Below are positions 21,729 to 29,159 of a DNA stretch of 33,057 nucleotides, one piece after another (position 1 is the stretch's first letter; every line of letters begins with the position of its first letter). Below the pieces are notes generated by a model that was given only the letters and a program-made list of their open reading frames with translations, was not told the DNA's origin and searched no databases. This DNA is from a virus: positions 1-33,057 of the IMG/VR virus record IMGVR_UViG_3300044611_002191. One strand, written 5' to 3'. The position numbers were made by a program, and so were the translations under genes.

Positions 21729-21992
21729 TTAGTTGCAGTAGATGCCCAATGTCGGGGCTATCGTGTATTGGTAGAAATCTAATGATTTGATAAAGTCCAT
21801 AATCACCCAGTCAGTAGATAAAGAAGACGCATACTTGTAAAGCATCTTACTATGGTTAGGAATGTCAACCATAATGGCTAAATGTCCTGCATGGGTGGAT
21901 AATCTCTCTACTTTAAGCCCTAAAGCCTCTGCTCTCATAGCTAATTCTTGAACAATTTGAAGTTTGGACGGCGGGGTTATTGGTCTTTCCAT
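21729..21992 (-). CDS. Small hypothetical protein
   Basis: An 87-residue protein with an alpha/beta look (IVQELAMRAEALGLKVERL, then HAGHLAIMVDIP). Monocistronic: own promoter at 22021-22049 and own terminator at 21703-21721. No Shine-Dalgarno before ATG 21992. Unknown family. Confidence 0.6.
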   Translation of the reverse strand: MERPITPPSKLQIVQELAMRAEALGLKVERLSTHAGHLAIMVDIPNHSKMLYKYASSLSTDWVIMDFIKSLDFYQYTIAPTLGIYCN

Positions 21993-22020
21993 AATGAGAT
22001 GTCAAAAGTTTGATGCCTTT

Positions 22021-22049
22021 AATATAACATACCCCAACTGGTATGTCAA
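22021..22049 (-). promoter_or_regulatory. Sigma-70-type promoter
   Basis: TTGACA (22044-22049), 17 nt, TATATT (22021-22026), upstream of the 21729-21992 gene. Confidence 0.8.
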
Positions 22050-22114
22050 GGGTTTAGGGGACAACTAGGGGGGTTATCCCATTCTTGAAAAAAGCCTGGA
22101 ACCCCCCCCACTTG

Positions 22115-22567
22115 TTACCCCAGCCTTATCAAATGAAGCATGGTAGTAAGTTTGCAACCTGCTTTAGCAAATTTAGCTTGTAGAATCAAAGCATTGGTTC
22201 TGATTCGACGAGAGTAAGTCCAGAGCTTTATAGCTTCCAGAGTGAAAAATAGTCCATGCTCTGGGATTAGGAAAATCTTTTGTAAACCCCCATTTGATAA
22301 GGATTTTACTTCTTTCACGCAATTTTCAAACGACCAAAACTCGTTGTCAGGTAAATGGCATCCAGGGGGGATTTCACTTAACTCCTGATACAGACTGCCC
22401 TTCTCGTATTCCAGCAATTTAGCCAAACCAGATACAGAGATACCTTTTAAACCAGATACTGGCTGAAAGTATAAATCTACTCCATAAAGAGAAAGAGACT
22501 GAAAAGGGATTCCTTCAATGGGCTGAATGGAGTTAAAATCAAACACTTGCGTTAGACGGTTATCCAT
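22115..22567 (-). CDS. Hypothetical protein, possible phage regulatory type
   Basis: A 150-residue protein starting at ATG 22567 (a GTG three codons earlier is open). It begins MDNRLTQVFDFNSI and has GLKGISVSGLAKLLEYEKGSL, reminiscent of the N-terminal part of antirepressor or BRO-type proteins in cyanobacterial elements, followed by a helical region (TLEAIKLWTYSRRIRTNALI). The match is weak. The gene is preceded by (TGATAAC)3 repeats shared with the FGE-fold genes, suggesting it came with them from a cyanobacterial genome. Confidence 0.5.
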   Translation of the reverse strand: MDNRLTQVFDFNSIQPIEGIPFQSLSLYGVDLYFQPVSGLKGISVSGLAKLLEYEKGSLYQELSEIPPGCHLPDNEFWSFENCVKEVKSLSNGGLQKIFLIPEHGLFFTLEAIKLWTYSRRIRTNALILQAKFAKAGCKLTTMLHLIRLG

Positions 22568-22593
22568 GACAATCACACTAAAACTCTAATTGC

Positions 22594-22614
22594 TGATAAC
22601 TGATAACTGATAAC
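22594..22614 (+). repeat. (TGATAAC)n short tandem repeat
   Basis: Three TGATAAC units between the FGE1 stop and the 22115 gene. The same heptamer is at 23271-23295 (three units), 23429-23439 and 24459-24472. Short tandem heptamers of this kind are common in cyanobacterial chromosomes. Confidence 0.85.
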
Positions 22615-22617
22615 TAA

Positions 22618-23244
22618 CTAATCGTCGCACGCAACCCGAAAACCAAAGTCGTCGTAGTGGATGACGGGGTTGTTCTGGAGGCGGTTAGCAGAACGACAGT
22701 AATAAGGGAAGATGTGCCAAGAACCGCCCCGCAGACAAATATCCTCACACCACTCCCAAACATTACCACTCATGTCATAAAGCCCCCAACCATTGGGCTT
22801 TTTCTGTCCTACAGGATGAGTTTTGTTATTAGAATTTTCGTCATACCAAGCGTACTCCCCTAACTGATTAGCATCATTACCAAAATAATAGTGAGTAGTT
22901 GTACCTGCTCGACAGGCATATTCCCATTCAGCTTCTGTGGGAAGACGATAGGTTTTGCCTGTGATTTCACTTAATTTTAGGCAAAAGGCTTGAGCATCGT
23001 CCCAACTAACTTGTTCTACTGGATTTTGGGGACTATTTTCAAAGTAAGAGGGATTGGTTCCCATTACTGCTTGATACTGTGCCTGAGTAATGGGATATTT
23101 GCCAATGGCAAAACTGTTTACTTTAACTTGGTGTTTAGGCTTTTTAGAATCACTTTCAGAAGAACCCATGAGAAATTGACCTGCTGGTAAGCTTACCATT
23201 TCTAATGTTACTCCGTTGGGTAGTTTTTCGGTAAATTGGTTCAT
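22618..23244 (-). CDS. FGE/SUMF1-fold protein 1, candidate DGR target
   Basis: A 208-residue FGE-sulfatase (C-type-lectin-like) domain: EMVSLPAGQFLMGSSESD, YPITQAQYQAVMGTNPSYF, PVEQVSWDDAQAFC, YRLPTEAEWEYACRAGT, GLYDMSGNVWEWCED, then RGGSW..... GFRVACDD at the end. The final 35 codons are mostly NNC (CAC ATC TTC, TAC, CTC, AAC AAC, GTC ATC CAC TAC), the trace left when AAC codons in a template repeat are varied. It lacks about 25 residues present in FGE2 between WEWCED and RGGSW. ATG 23244 follows an A-run without Shine-Dalgarno; the longer frame to 23391 starts inside the promoter. Confidence 0.82.
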   Translation of the reverse strand: MNQFTEKLPNGVTLEMVSLPAGQFLMGSSESDSKKPKHQVKVNSFAIGKYPITQAQYQAVMGTNPSYFENSPQNPVEQVSWDDAQAFCLKLSEITGKTYRLPTEAEWEYACRAGTTTHYYFGNDANQLGEYAWYDENSNNKTHPVGQKKPNGWGLYDMSGNVWEWCEDICLRGGSWHIFPYYCRSANRLQNNPVIHYDDFGFRVACDD

Positions 23245-23270
23245 TTTTTTTTTTGTTAGTCCCAAATAGT

Positions 23271-23295
23271 TGATAACTGATAACTGATAACTGAT
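23271..23295 (+). repeat. (TGATAAC)n short tandem repeat, FGE1 leader
   Basis: Three and a half TGATAAC units in the untranslated leader of FGE1; a matching two-unit version is in the FGE2 leader at 24459-24472. Confidence 0.8.
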
Positions 23296-23362
23296 TATAG
23301 CGTTCGACTGGTTGTTTATCGTTACCCGTAATCTTGTTTTCCGTGTTTGTTTGCCTGATGCT

Positions 23363-23391
23363 ATCTTATGCGATTCTCCCAGAAATGTCAA
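23363..23391 (-). promoter_or_regulatory. Promoter of FGE1 with degenerate operator
   Basis: TTGACA (23386-23391), 17 nt, TAAGAT (23363-23368). ATTCTCCCAGA (23373-23383) and TATGAGAGAAT (23395-23405) form an inverted repeat with two mismatches around the -35 box. Confidence 0.7.
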
Positions 23392-23428
23392 GTGTATGAG
23401 AGAATCTTTTTTTGAACAAGTGTACTAC

Positions 23429-23462
23429 TGATAACTGATTAATTGTCGCAGACTAGCAACCA
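23429..23462 (-). repeat. Remnant of an FGE gene end
   Basis: The sequence TAATTGTCGCAGACTA here repeats the coding end of an FGE gene (VCDN) as at 23740-23757, next to a TGATAAC unit. It suggests that FGE2 once ended here or that a third copy was lost. Confidence 0.5.
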
Positions 23463-23474
23463 ATAATTAATGAA

Positions 23475-24434
23475 TTAAGCTTTGCAATCTTGGAGAAAAG
23501 CCCATAAATAATCTTTATGTTCGGTAAAATTATTTAGCATTTGATACACTTTTTGAGTATCAAAAACACCTGGATAAACACCGGAATAGGGTTGGTGGAA
23601 ATATATTTTACAGTAGAGACCATCTTCGCTTATTGCTAAACGATGTCCTAACTTTACTAGCATTTTTTCGAGCTTTACAGCAAATTCTTTTACACTAGAG
23701 GTAAGAAGGGGGAAATTAAAGGCGTTGTAAAAGAACATTTGATTGTCGCAGACTACCCGAAAACCGTCGGTGTCGTCGTAGTTGTGGCGGCTGTCGTAGT
23801 AACGGTAAGCGGAACGGCAGTCACACCGAAAGTCGCTCCAAGAACCACCCCGCAGTATTTGATAATCATTATCATTTGTTACCCAGGCACTGCCATTCTT
23901 TGGTGCATTTTCGTAGCTATCGTGCCAATTGTCTTCGCACCACTCCCAAACATTGCCACTCATGTCATATAGTCCCCAACCATTGGGCTTTTTCTGTCCT
24001 ACAGGATGAGTTGTATTTTGAGAATTTCCTTCATACCAAGCGTAATTTCCTAACTGATTGGCATCATCACCAAAATAATAGCGAGTAGTTCTATCCGCAC
24101 GACAAGCATATTCCCATTCAGCTTCTGTGGGTAGGCGATAGGTTTTGCCGGTTATTTGACTCAATTTCTGACAAAAGGCTTGAGCGTCATTCCAACTAAT
24201 CCTTTCTACCGGATTTTGGGGATTATTATAAAAATAAGAGGGATTGGTTCCCATTACCGCTTGATATTGTGCTTGAGTAATGGGATATTTCCCAATAGCA
24301 AAACTGTTGACTTTAACTTGGTGTGGAGGCTTTTCATCCTCGCTTTCAGCAGAACCCATGAGAAACTCACCTGCTGGTAAGCTTACCATCTCTAGTGTGA
24401 CTTGATTGGGTAGTTTTTCGGTAAATTGGTTCAT
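23475..24434 (-). CDS. FGE/SUMF1-fold protein 2 with C-terminal extension, candidate DGR target
   Basis: A 319-residue tandem paralogue of FGE1, nearly identical over the first 150 residues. RGGSWSDFRCDCRSAYRYY and DGFRVVCDN (about residues 197-232) hold the variable-type patch with AGC GAC, TAC, TAC TAC GAC AGC, CAC AAC TAC GAC GAC codons. After it comes a distinct 87-residue domain (EFAVKLEKMLVKLGHRLAISED, YCKIYFHQPYSGVYPG, FLQDCKA) absent from FGE1. In cyanobacteria such proteins are ligand-binding targets of diversity-generating retroelements. No reverse transcriptase or template is in the window. ATG 24434 follows a poly-A leader. Confidence 0.82.
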   Translation of the reverse strand: MNQFTEKLPNQVTLEMVSLPAGEFLMGSAESEDEKPPHQVKVNSFAIGKYPITQAQYQAVMGTNPSYFYNNPQNPVERISWNDAQAFCQKLSQITGKTYRLPTEAEWEYACRADRTTRYYFGDDANQLGNYAWYEGNSQNTTHPVGQKKPNGWGLYDMSGNVWEWCEDNWHDSYENAPKNGSAWVTNDNDYQILRGGSWSDFRCDCRSAYRYYDSRHNYDDTDGFRVVCDNQMFFYNAFNFPLLTSSVKEFAVKLEKMLVKLGHRLAISEDGLYCKIYFHQPYSGVYPGVFDTQKVYQMLNNFTEHKDYLWAFLQDCKA

Positions 24435-24566
24435 TTTTTTTTGTTAGTCCCAAATAGTTGATAACTGATAACTAATTATAGCGTCGGATACAGGAATTTG
24501 TGTTGTTTCGATTGGTTGTTTAGCGTTACCCGTCATCCTGTTTTCCGTGTTTGTTTGCTTGATTCT

Positions 24567-24595
24567 ATCCTATGATATTCTCCCAGAAATGTCAA
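24567..24595 (-). promoter_or_regulatory. Promoter of FGE2
   Basis: TTGACA (24590-24595), 17 nt, TAGGAT (24567-24572), with the same upstream sequence (GATTCTC, seven-T run) as FGE1, showing that the duplication included the promoter. Leader of about 125 nt. Confidence 0.75.
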
Positions 24596-24609
24596 CTGTC
24601 TGGGAGAAT
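24577..24609. promoter_or_regulatory. 11-bp perfect inverted repeat around -35, candidate operator
   Basis: ATTCTCCCAGA (24577-24587) and TCTGGGAGAAT (24599-24609), 11-nt gap, centred on the -35 box of FGE2. The size and position fit a dimeric repressor site. Confidence 0.8.
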
Positions 24610-24732
24610 CTTTTTTTGAACAAGTGTACTACTGGTAACTAAGCGAAGTGCGGGGACAAGTGGTGAAATTAGGGGTAGCCGTTATAAAAACCCATGTACC
24701 TACCTCCCCCCCCTACCAACATGAGTTAGGAC

Positions 24733-24765
24733 AAAAAAAAATTCGCCCACGGAACAGTGTAGACG
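24733..24765 (-). terminator. Rho-independent terminator
   Basis: Leftward CGTCTAC (24765-24759) pairs with GTGGGCG (24750-24744) through two G-U pairs, then AA and nine T. It ends any transcript from the promoter at 24803-24831 after about 60 nt, or the upstream zincin operon. Confidence 0.6.
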
Positions 24766-24802
24766 ACCTAGAAAAAATAACTAACAAGGAAACCTTTTCT
24801 CT

Positions 24803-24831
24803 AATATAACAAACCTTAAAAGATTTGTCAA
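24803..24831 (-). promoter_or_regulatory. Sigma-70-type promoter
   Basis: TTGACA (24826-24831), 17 nt, TATATT (24803-24808). There is no ORF beyond 17 codons before the terminator at 24733-24765. The rest of 24610-24802 holds a G-rich stretch and no gene. Confidence 0.65.
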
Positions 24832-24834
24832 GTC

Positions 24835-25161
24835 CTAAGTCAAAACCCCTTCAGGCATTTTGCTGGCTTTAATTTCAGTGAGTTCATCTACGGAAAAGCC
24901 GTCAAGACCTTGTAAAGCGACGTATAAATCCATATTAGTGGAGTCAAAGGTATCATTCTCTTTGTCGTAAAACACGCCGATATGACCATAAAGACCAGTA
25001 GCCCGGTCTAGTTCACGAACAAAGATGGATTTTAGGACAGGGATAGCCTTTGGGACAGTAGAATCTACCTTATATTCAGCAACAACTGGTTTGTCAGGGT
25101 GTGTGTCCACGTTGGTAGAAATACTTACTGTACCTAAAAAATGGGATAGGGTAGCTTTCAA
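24835..25161 (-). CDS. Hypothetical protein
   Basis: A 108-residue acidic protein starting at TTG 25161 with GGAGG 9 nt upstream. Content: SHFLGTVSISTNVDTHPDKPVV, IFVRELDRATGLYGHIGVFYD, NMDLYVALQGLDGFSVDELTE. Unknown family. It lies 41 bp after the zincin gene and is probably co-transcribed, so a virion or chaperone role is possible. Confidence 0.55.
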   Translation of the reverse strand: MKATLSHFLGTVSISTNVDTHPDKPVVAEYKVDSTVPKAIPVLKSIFVRELDRATGLYGHIGVFYDKENDTFDSTNMDLYVALQGLDGFSVDELTEIKASKMPEGVLT

Positions 25162-25202
25162 GAAATTAATCCTCCGAGTTAAAATTTGGTCGTTCGAGAC
25201 TA

Positions 25203-28200
25203 CTAATATATTGTAGCAGGTATTGGTTTTAGATGTTCAGGGACTTTAAGGGATTCTATAATCCCCAAAGTTAGAGCAAAATGTTCCTTATCTTTAAAAT
25301 AAAATTCCGCCATATCTTTAGGACTAGCAAATCGTTCTATACCCATTGAAATTACTTCTGTGGAGGGGGAATTTTTATAAATTTTACCCACATAGGGGTG
25401 AACCCAGTTTCCGGGGTAAGCCACTTCGCCAGCAGGATAACCCTTTATTTGCTTAAGTTCATCTGAAGTTCTATTTTTAGCTAAAAATTCCTTAGCTAAG
25501 TTGGCAAATTTAGGGTCAGACCCTTCCAGCAGGTGTGCCGCTTCATGAAAAACTGAGGGTTTAACATCATTGGAACGGGTTACAGATATAGAAAGATAAT
25601 TATTTTTTTGGGGTTCTTGTGCATCGAATCCAGCCCAACTTCTTTTTTTTTCGCTGAGTCCAATACGGGGGACTAAGTTGTTCAGAATCCCCCCTGTAAG
25701 TTTATGAAATTCAGCCAAAGCCTTACTAATTACAGGAGTGTGAGTTTTATAGATAGGGTCTTCAGTATTGGCTGGTTTAAGATTTTTAGTGTATTCACCT
25801 ATTTGAAAATTAGTTTGTCCCACTAGGAGGTCAGAGTTTACAGAATTATTATTATCAAGCAGTTCTTGATACAATAAGTTCATCTGTTTCTCAAGGTAAG
25901 TATCAAGAGACTGCTTCAGTTTACGTTTTCTAGCAAAAAGTTTTTGGGCTTTTTCAACGTCTTCAGGGTTTTTAGGGTCTAAAGATTTTAGCTCCGCATT
26001 GATTTGGGCATCTTGAGTTTCAAAAACTTTGACAAGTCTATCCAGTTTAAACTGGGAGATTTTAGATTTTGCAGAATTAATAGTATCAGTGTACTCTTTG
26101 GAAACCTGTTTAGGAGTAGTTGGTTTTGGCTCTGCGGGTTCTGGTTTAGGGTCTAAGTTTTTTTGAGTTAAGCTACTCATTAATTTTGTTTTAGGCGGCT
26201 CAGTCTGGTTAATACTATCTAGAACCCCAAGAATAAAATTAAAGTGATGGTTTGATTCTGTGTAGAGAGTAAATGCGTCTGTAGGGTTACGAAGTCTTTC
26301 AAAACCTGTAGATATAACCTCTGTGGCTGATACCCCTTTGTTGTATGTTCTACCCACATAATTATTTATAAAATCACCTTTATACCCTCTGTAGGTCATA
26401 CCCCTGTGTTCGATGTCTTCCTCTTGCCCCGAATAACTATGTTTTTTCAGGAACTCCATAGATGCTTTTAGGAGTCCAGGTATGTGGGATTCCAGAATGT
26501 GAGCCATTTGATGGAAGGTCTGAAGTTTAAATACTTCATCACCGAGTCCAATAGCCCCGATTCTAATATGTGTCAATTTTTCTGGCTTATCTGGATGGTA
26601 GCGGACGTAACTAGAACCATTTCTGTCTACGTCAATCATAGGAACCAATTCTCCCAGAAACCCCTTAGTAAGAGAGTGGAAATCTTTAACACTTTCTTTC
26701 ACTAAATCCACGTTCCTATCTGATTTATCTAGTTCTTGCCCATACAATGTGAATTTAGAATTTTCCAAAAGTTTCTCTAAGTCTAAATCTTTACTAGCTT
26801 CTTTGTAGGATTCTAGAAGATTTTGAACATTTTTCTCGAATTTTGCCCTAAATTTCTTTTCAAGATTTTTGTGTTTTTTGAAAACCTCGTCAAATTGACG
26901 TATAACTTCTTCTCTGTCGGAGTCGGTTAAAGTAGGGTCGTCATACATACCCATTATTTTAGTGTTAAATTCTCTTAGTATACCACTTAGTTCTTGGAGT
27001 TTTCCTAGTGTTTTAGTATCGTTCAACCCATATTTAGAGCTAATTTCTTGTCCTCTTTGAGTGTAGTTATCTAGGGTCAAATTCTTTGCCTCAGCAGATT
27101 TATTTGGTATTTCCTCAGCAGATTTATTTGGTATTTCCTCAGCAGATTTATTTGGTATTTTCCTAACAGATTTATTTGGTAGCCGGTAAGATTCAGAATT
27201 TCTAGTAGAGTTAACACGGTCAAGCGCACCAAGAATATAATTAAAGTGATGATTAGAATTTACAAAAAGTTTAAATGCGCTATCTGGATTACTTAAACGT
27301 TCAAATCCCGTAGATAAAACCTCTGTGGCTGAATTTTGGACGTAAAATCTACCCACATATTCATCTATAAAGTCCCCCTTATATCCTGAGATAGGTACAC
27401 CCAGGTAATCAAAATTCTCTAGAGTTCCAGTGTAACTATGTTTTTTCAGGAACTCTAGAGACGCTTCTTTGAGACCAGGAACATGAAGCTCAACTAGGTG
27501 CGCCAATTCATGGAAGGTCGCCTGCCTCAGAGGAACTTCCCCCTGTCCAGATGTCCCAATGCTGACTATTGAACTTTGTGCGGGTTTATTAGGGTAAACG
27601 GCATAGCTATTACCTTCATTGTTAACATCCAACAAATTGGGAAAGCCTATAATATTGCCGTTAGTGAGATAGTGAAAATCTTTATAGGCTTCCCTCACCA
27701 TATCAACGTCCTCATTTAAATCTCTTGGAAAACCATTTCTTACAAATCTAGTCTTTAAAATTACTTTATCCATGTCTAAATCTGAAGCATTTTCTCTATA
27801 GTCGTCTAAAAGTTGTTCAACTTTTTTCTCAAAGTCTTCATAGGCCTTCTTTTGTGTCTCCAATATATCGTCATTAATTTTTTTTAGTTCCTCCATGTCA
27901 GAAGGCGTTAATGACGGTTTTTCTTGGAAACTGAGTAATTTGTCTATTAACTTCGCCAGTCTGCCTAAGAACTTATTATCACTCAACCCATATTTAGAGC
28001 TAATTTCTTGTCCTCTTTGAGTATAGTCATCTAGGGTAAAATTCTTTTTCTCAATAGGTTTAGCATTAACTGGCACAGTTGACACAGAATCAGGTTTAGA
28101 CGGTGTGGATTTAGACTTATCTGATTTATTTTTTGCGTAATTAATTAATTGTTGTTTTAAAGCATCACGAACCCTTTGTCTAAATTTGGCGAAGGGGGAG

Positions 28201-28466
28201 GATGGTTTAGTTTTTTTAGCCTCGGAAGAAGTGGGTTTAGTGGCTTTTTTCTTATCTTTTTGGGGCTTAACCACATCAGGTTTAGTAGCCCATTTACCAG
28301 TCAAGGGGTCTCGTTTGTGCTTAGACGGGTCAAAGGAAAAAGCTTCCCCTTTAACATTAGTACCTTTAACAACCCCCATACCATCTTTAATATTACCGCC
28401 ACGGGATTTCCCGGGGTCTTGGGGGGAATTAGGGGAGTATAATTTTCTACCTTTGCGTCTGGCCAT
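25203..28466 (-). CDS. Three-repeat zincin-like metalloprotease, candidate virion-associated effector
   Basis: A 1087-residue protein: a basic N-terminus of about 130 residues (MARRKGRKLYSP; RDPLTGKWATKP) followed by three homologous domains. Each has a metal-site helix: HELAH (27498-27512), HQMAH (26499-26513), HEAAH (25533-25547), then YVGR.Y or YVGK.Y and S(A/P)TEV(L/I)S(T/M)G.ER with a conserved Glu, and an HF end motif. The middle copy has Gln for the catalytic Glu. Repeats 1 and 2 are closest and are joined by IPNKSAEE repeats. Phage heads often carry such domains on MuF-like proteins. ATG 28466 is 36 nt past CGCCCAA site 7; the ATG at 28502 lies in the motif itself. Confidence 0.8.
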   Translation of the reverse strand: MARRKGRKLYSPNSPQDPGKSRGGNIKDGMGVVKGTNVKGEAFSFDPSKHKRDPLTGKWATKPDVVKPQKDKKKATKPTSSEAKKTKPSSPFAKFRQRVRDALKQQLINYAKNKSDKSKSTPSKPDSVSTVPVNAKPIEKKNFTLDDYTQRGQEISSKYGLSDNKFLGRLAKLIDKLLSFQEKPSLTPSDMEELKKINDDILETQKKAYEDFEKKVEQLLDDYRENASDLDMDKVILKTRFVRNGFPRDLNEDVDMVREAYKDFHYLTNGNIIGFPNLLDVNNEGNSYAVYPNKPAQSSIVSIGTSGQGEVPLRQATFHELAHLVELHVPGLKEASLEFLKKHSYTGTLENFDYLGVPISGYKGDFIDEYVGRFYVQNSATEVLSTGFERLSNPDSAFKLFVNSNHHFNYILGALDRVNSTRNSESYRLPNKSVRKIPNKSAEEIPNKSAEEIPNKSAEAKNLTLDNYTQRGQEISSKYGLNDTKTLGKLQELSGILREFNTKIMGMYDDPTLTDSDREEVIRQFDEVFKKHKNLEKKFRAKFEKNVQNLLESYKEASKDLDLEKLLENSKFTLYGQELDKSDRNVDLVKESVKDFHSLTKGFLGELVPMIDVDRNGSSYVRYHPDKPEKLTHIRIGAIGLGDEVFKLQTFHQMAHILESHIPGLLKASMEFLKKHSYSGQEEDIEHRGMTYRGYKGDFINNYVGRTYNKGVSATEVISTGFERLRNPTDAFTLYTESNHHFNFILGVLDSINQTEPPKTKLMSSLTQKNLDPKPEPAEPKPTTPKQVSKEYTDTINSAKSKISQFKLDRLVKVFETQDAQINAELKSLDPKNPEDVEKAQKLFARKRKLKQSLDTYLEKQMNLLYQELLDNNNSVNSDLLVGQTNFQIGEYTKNLKPANTEDPIYKTHTPVISKALAEFHKLTGGILNNLVPRIGLSEKKRSWAGFDAQEPQKNNYLSISVTRSNDVKPSVFHEAAHLLEGSDPKFANLAKEFLAKNRTSDELKQIKGYPAGEVAYPGNWVHPYVGKIYKNSPSTEVISMGIERFASPKDMAEFYFKDKEHFALTLGIIESLKVPEHLKPIPATIY
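27090..27182 (-). repeat. 24-bp coding tandem repeat (IPNKSAEE)
   Basis: Four units, the last degenerate, of a 24-bp repeat encoding IPNKSAEE between zincin domains 1 and 2, probably a flexible linker of variable length. Confidence 0.85.
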
Positions 28467-28501
28467 TATAAATTGGGGGAATGATGCTTCTGTACAGGAC
28501 A

Positions 28502-28513
28502 TTGGGCGTATAG
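28502..28513 (-). promoter_or_regulatory. CGCCCAA motif, site 7
   Basis: Minus-strand CTATACGCCCAA, 36 nt before ATG 28466. It is a perfect 12-bp inverted repeat of site 8, so this region copies the outward-facing design of 810-903. Confidence 0.6.
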
Positions 28514-28553
28514 ATTTTTCTCAATACCCACCCTGTTTAAGATTGATAAAATC

Positions 28554-28565
28554 CTATACGCCCAA
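28554..28565 (+). promoter_or_regulatory. CGCCCAA motif, site 8
   Basis: Plus-strand CTATACGCCCAA, 32 nt before ATG 28597. Together with site 7 it defines a 64-bp divergent control region. Confidence 0.6.
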
Positions 28566-28596
28566 AGATTTAGGTAGGGATTGCGGGAAAACCAGT

Positions 28597-28995
28597 ATGG
28601 AACCAATAAAAGTTAACATATTAATAAGACAAGGAGCCAGCTATAGGGGTAAATCTTTACTATTAGCGGGTAACTATAGTGACTGGGAGTTCGCTTGGCA
28701 AATTAAGAGAAAACATAAGGGAACTCTATTGGCAGAAGGAGACTTTGAAATAGTTAATGATGATTTCGTAATAGGGGATATTACCTATGAGAACCACACA
28801 TTAATAACTCCAATTATGGTTTATCAGACCACAACCTTATTACCGGCGGCAATGGGGAATATAGTTGGGAGGGATGCTTGGGTATATGACTGTGAAATGA
28901 AGTCCCCCGATGGGCTAATTGTACACAGATTTTTTGAAGGATTGGCTAATGTAAGCCCGGAAGTGACTACGGAGGTAATTCCCGATGGCAATTGA
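28597..28995 (+). CDS. Putative virion structural protein
   Basis: A 132-residue beta-rich protein (VNILIRQGASYRGKSLLLAGNY; DWEFAWQIKRKH; LLAEGDFEIVND; VYDCEMKSPDGLIVHRFFEG). The style resembles small tail or neck adaptor proteins, but no family is recognised. The frame is open further upstream, yet ATG 28597 lies 32 nt after CGCCCAA site 8. It overlaps the next gene by 11 bp (ATGGCAATTGA). Confidence 0.6.
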   Translation: MEPIKVNILIRQGASYRGKSLLLAGNYSDWEFAWQIKRKHKGTLLAEGDFEIVNDDFVIGDITYENHTLITPIMVYQTTTLLPAAMGNIVGRDAWVYDCEMKSPDGLIVHRFFEGLANVSPEVTTEVIPDGN

Positions 28996-29137
28996 ACTGA
29001 ATGGAGAAATATTATTTTCTAATGAGACTAACGGGGTGTATGTAGTTACCACCCCTGAGACTTTAGTTCAAACAATAACATCCACAAATAATGTCTTCTA
29101 TGTGACAACAGTTTTTGTCGGGTTAAACCCAGTATAA
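28985..29137 (+). CDS. Small protein, possibly truncated at a repeat
   Basis: A 50-residue ORF (MAIELNGEILFSNETNGVYV, TTPETLVQTITSTNNVFYV, TTVFVGLNPV) overlapping the previous stop. Its last eight codons lie in GTTTTTGTCGGGTTAAACCC, which resembles the pol-leader repeat, and its TAA is inside the -10 box of the leftward promoter. It may be the surviving N-terminus of a longer structural gene cut by recombination at that repeat. Confidence 0.45.
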   Translation: MAIELNGEILFSNETNGVYVVTTPETLVQTITSTNNVFYVTTVFVGLNPV

Positions 29138-29159
29138 CAGAGAGTAGATTAGATGTCAC
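29131..29159 (-). promoter_or_regulatory. Early-family promoter, antisense to virion-like genes
   Basis: GTGACA (29154-29159), 17 nt, TATACT (29131-29136), followed by GGGTTTAACCC. The -10 side is identical to the family, but the -35 box has lost its first T. It points left, opposite to 28597-29137, towards the zincin gene. Confidence 0.65.

Noticed and set aside
21528-21782. Rightward 84-residue ORF
   Set aside because: It runs through a leftward promoter, a G/C-rich non-coding stretch and a clear leftward terminator, and its end overlaps the 21729 gene; the product has no recognisable pattern.
22618-24434. Active formylglycine-generating or sulfatase-modifying enzymes
   Set aside because: The domain is shared, but position, variable patch and duplication fit ligand-binding proteins better; no sulfatase is present.
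27090-27182. CRISPR-like array
   Set aside because: The repeats are contiguous 24-bp coding units in one frame with no spacers. The TGATAAC heptamers are also simple tandem repeats.
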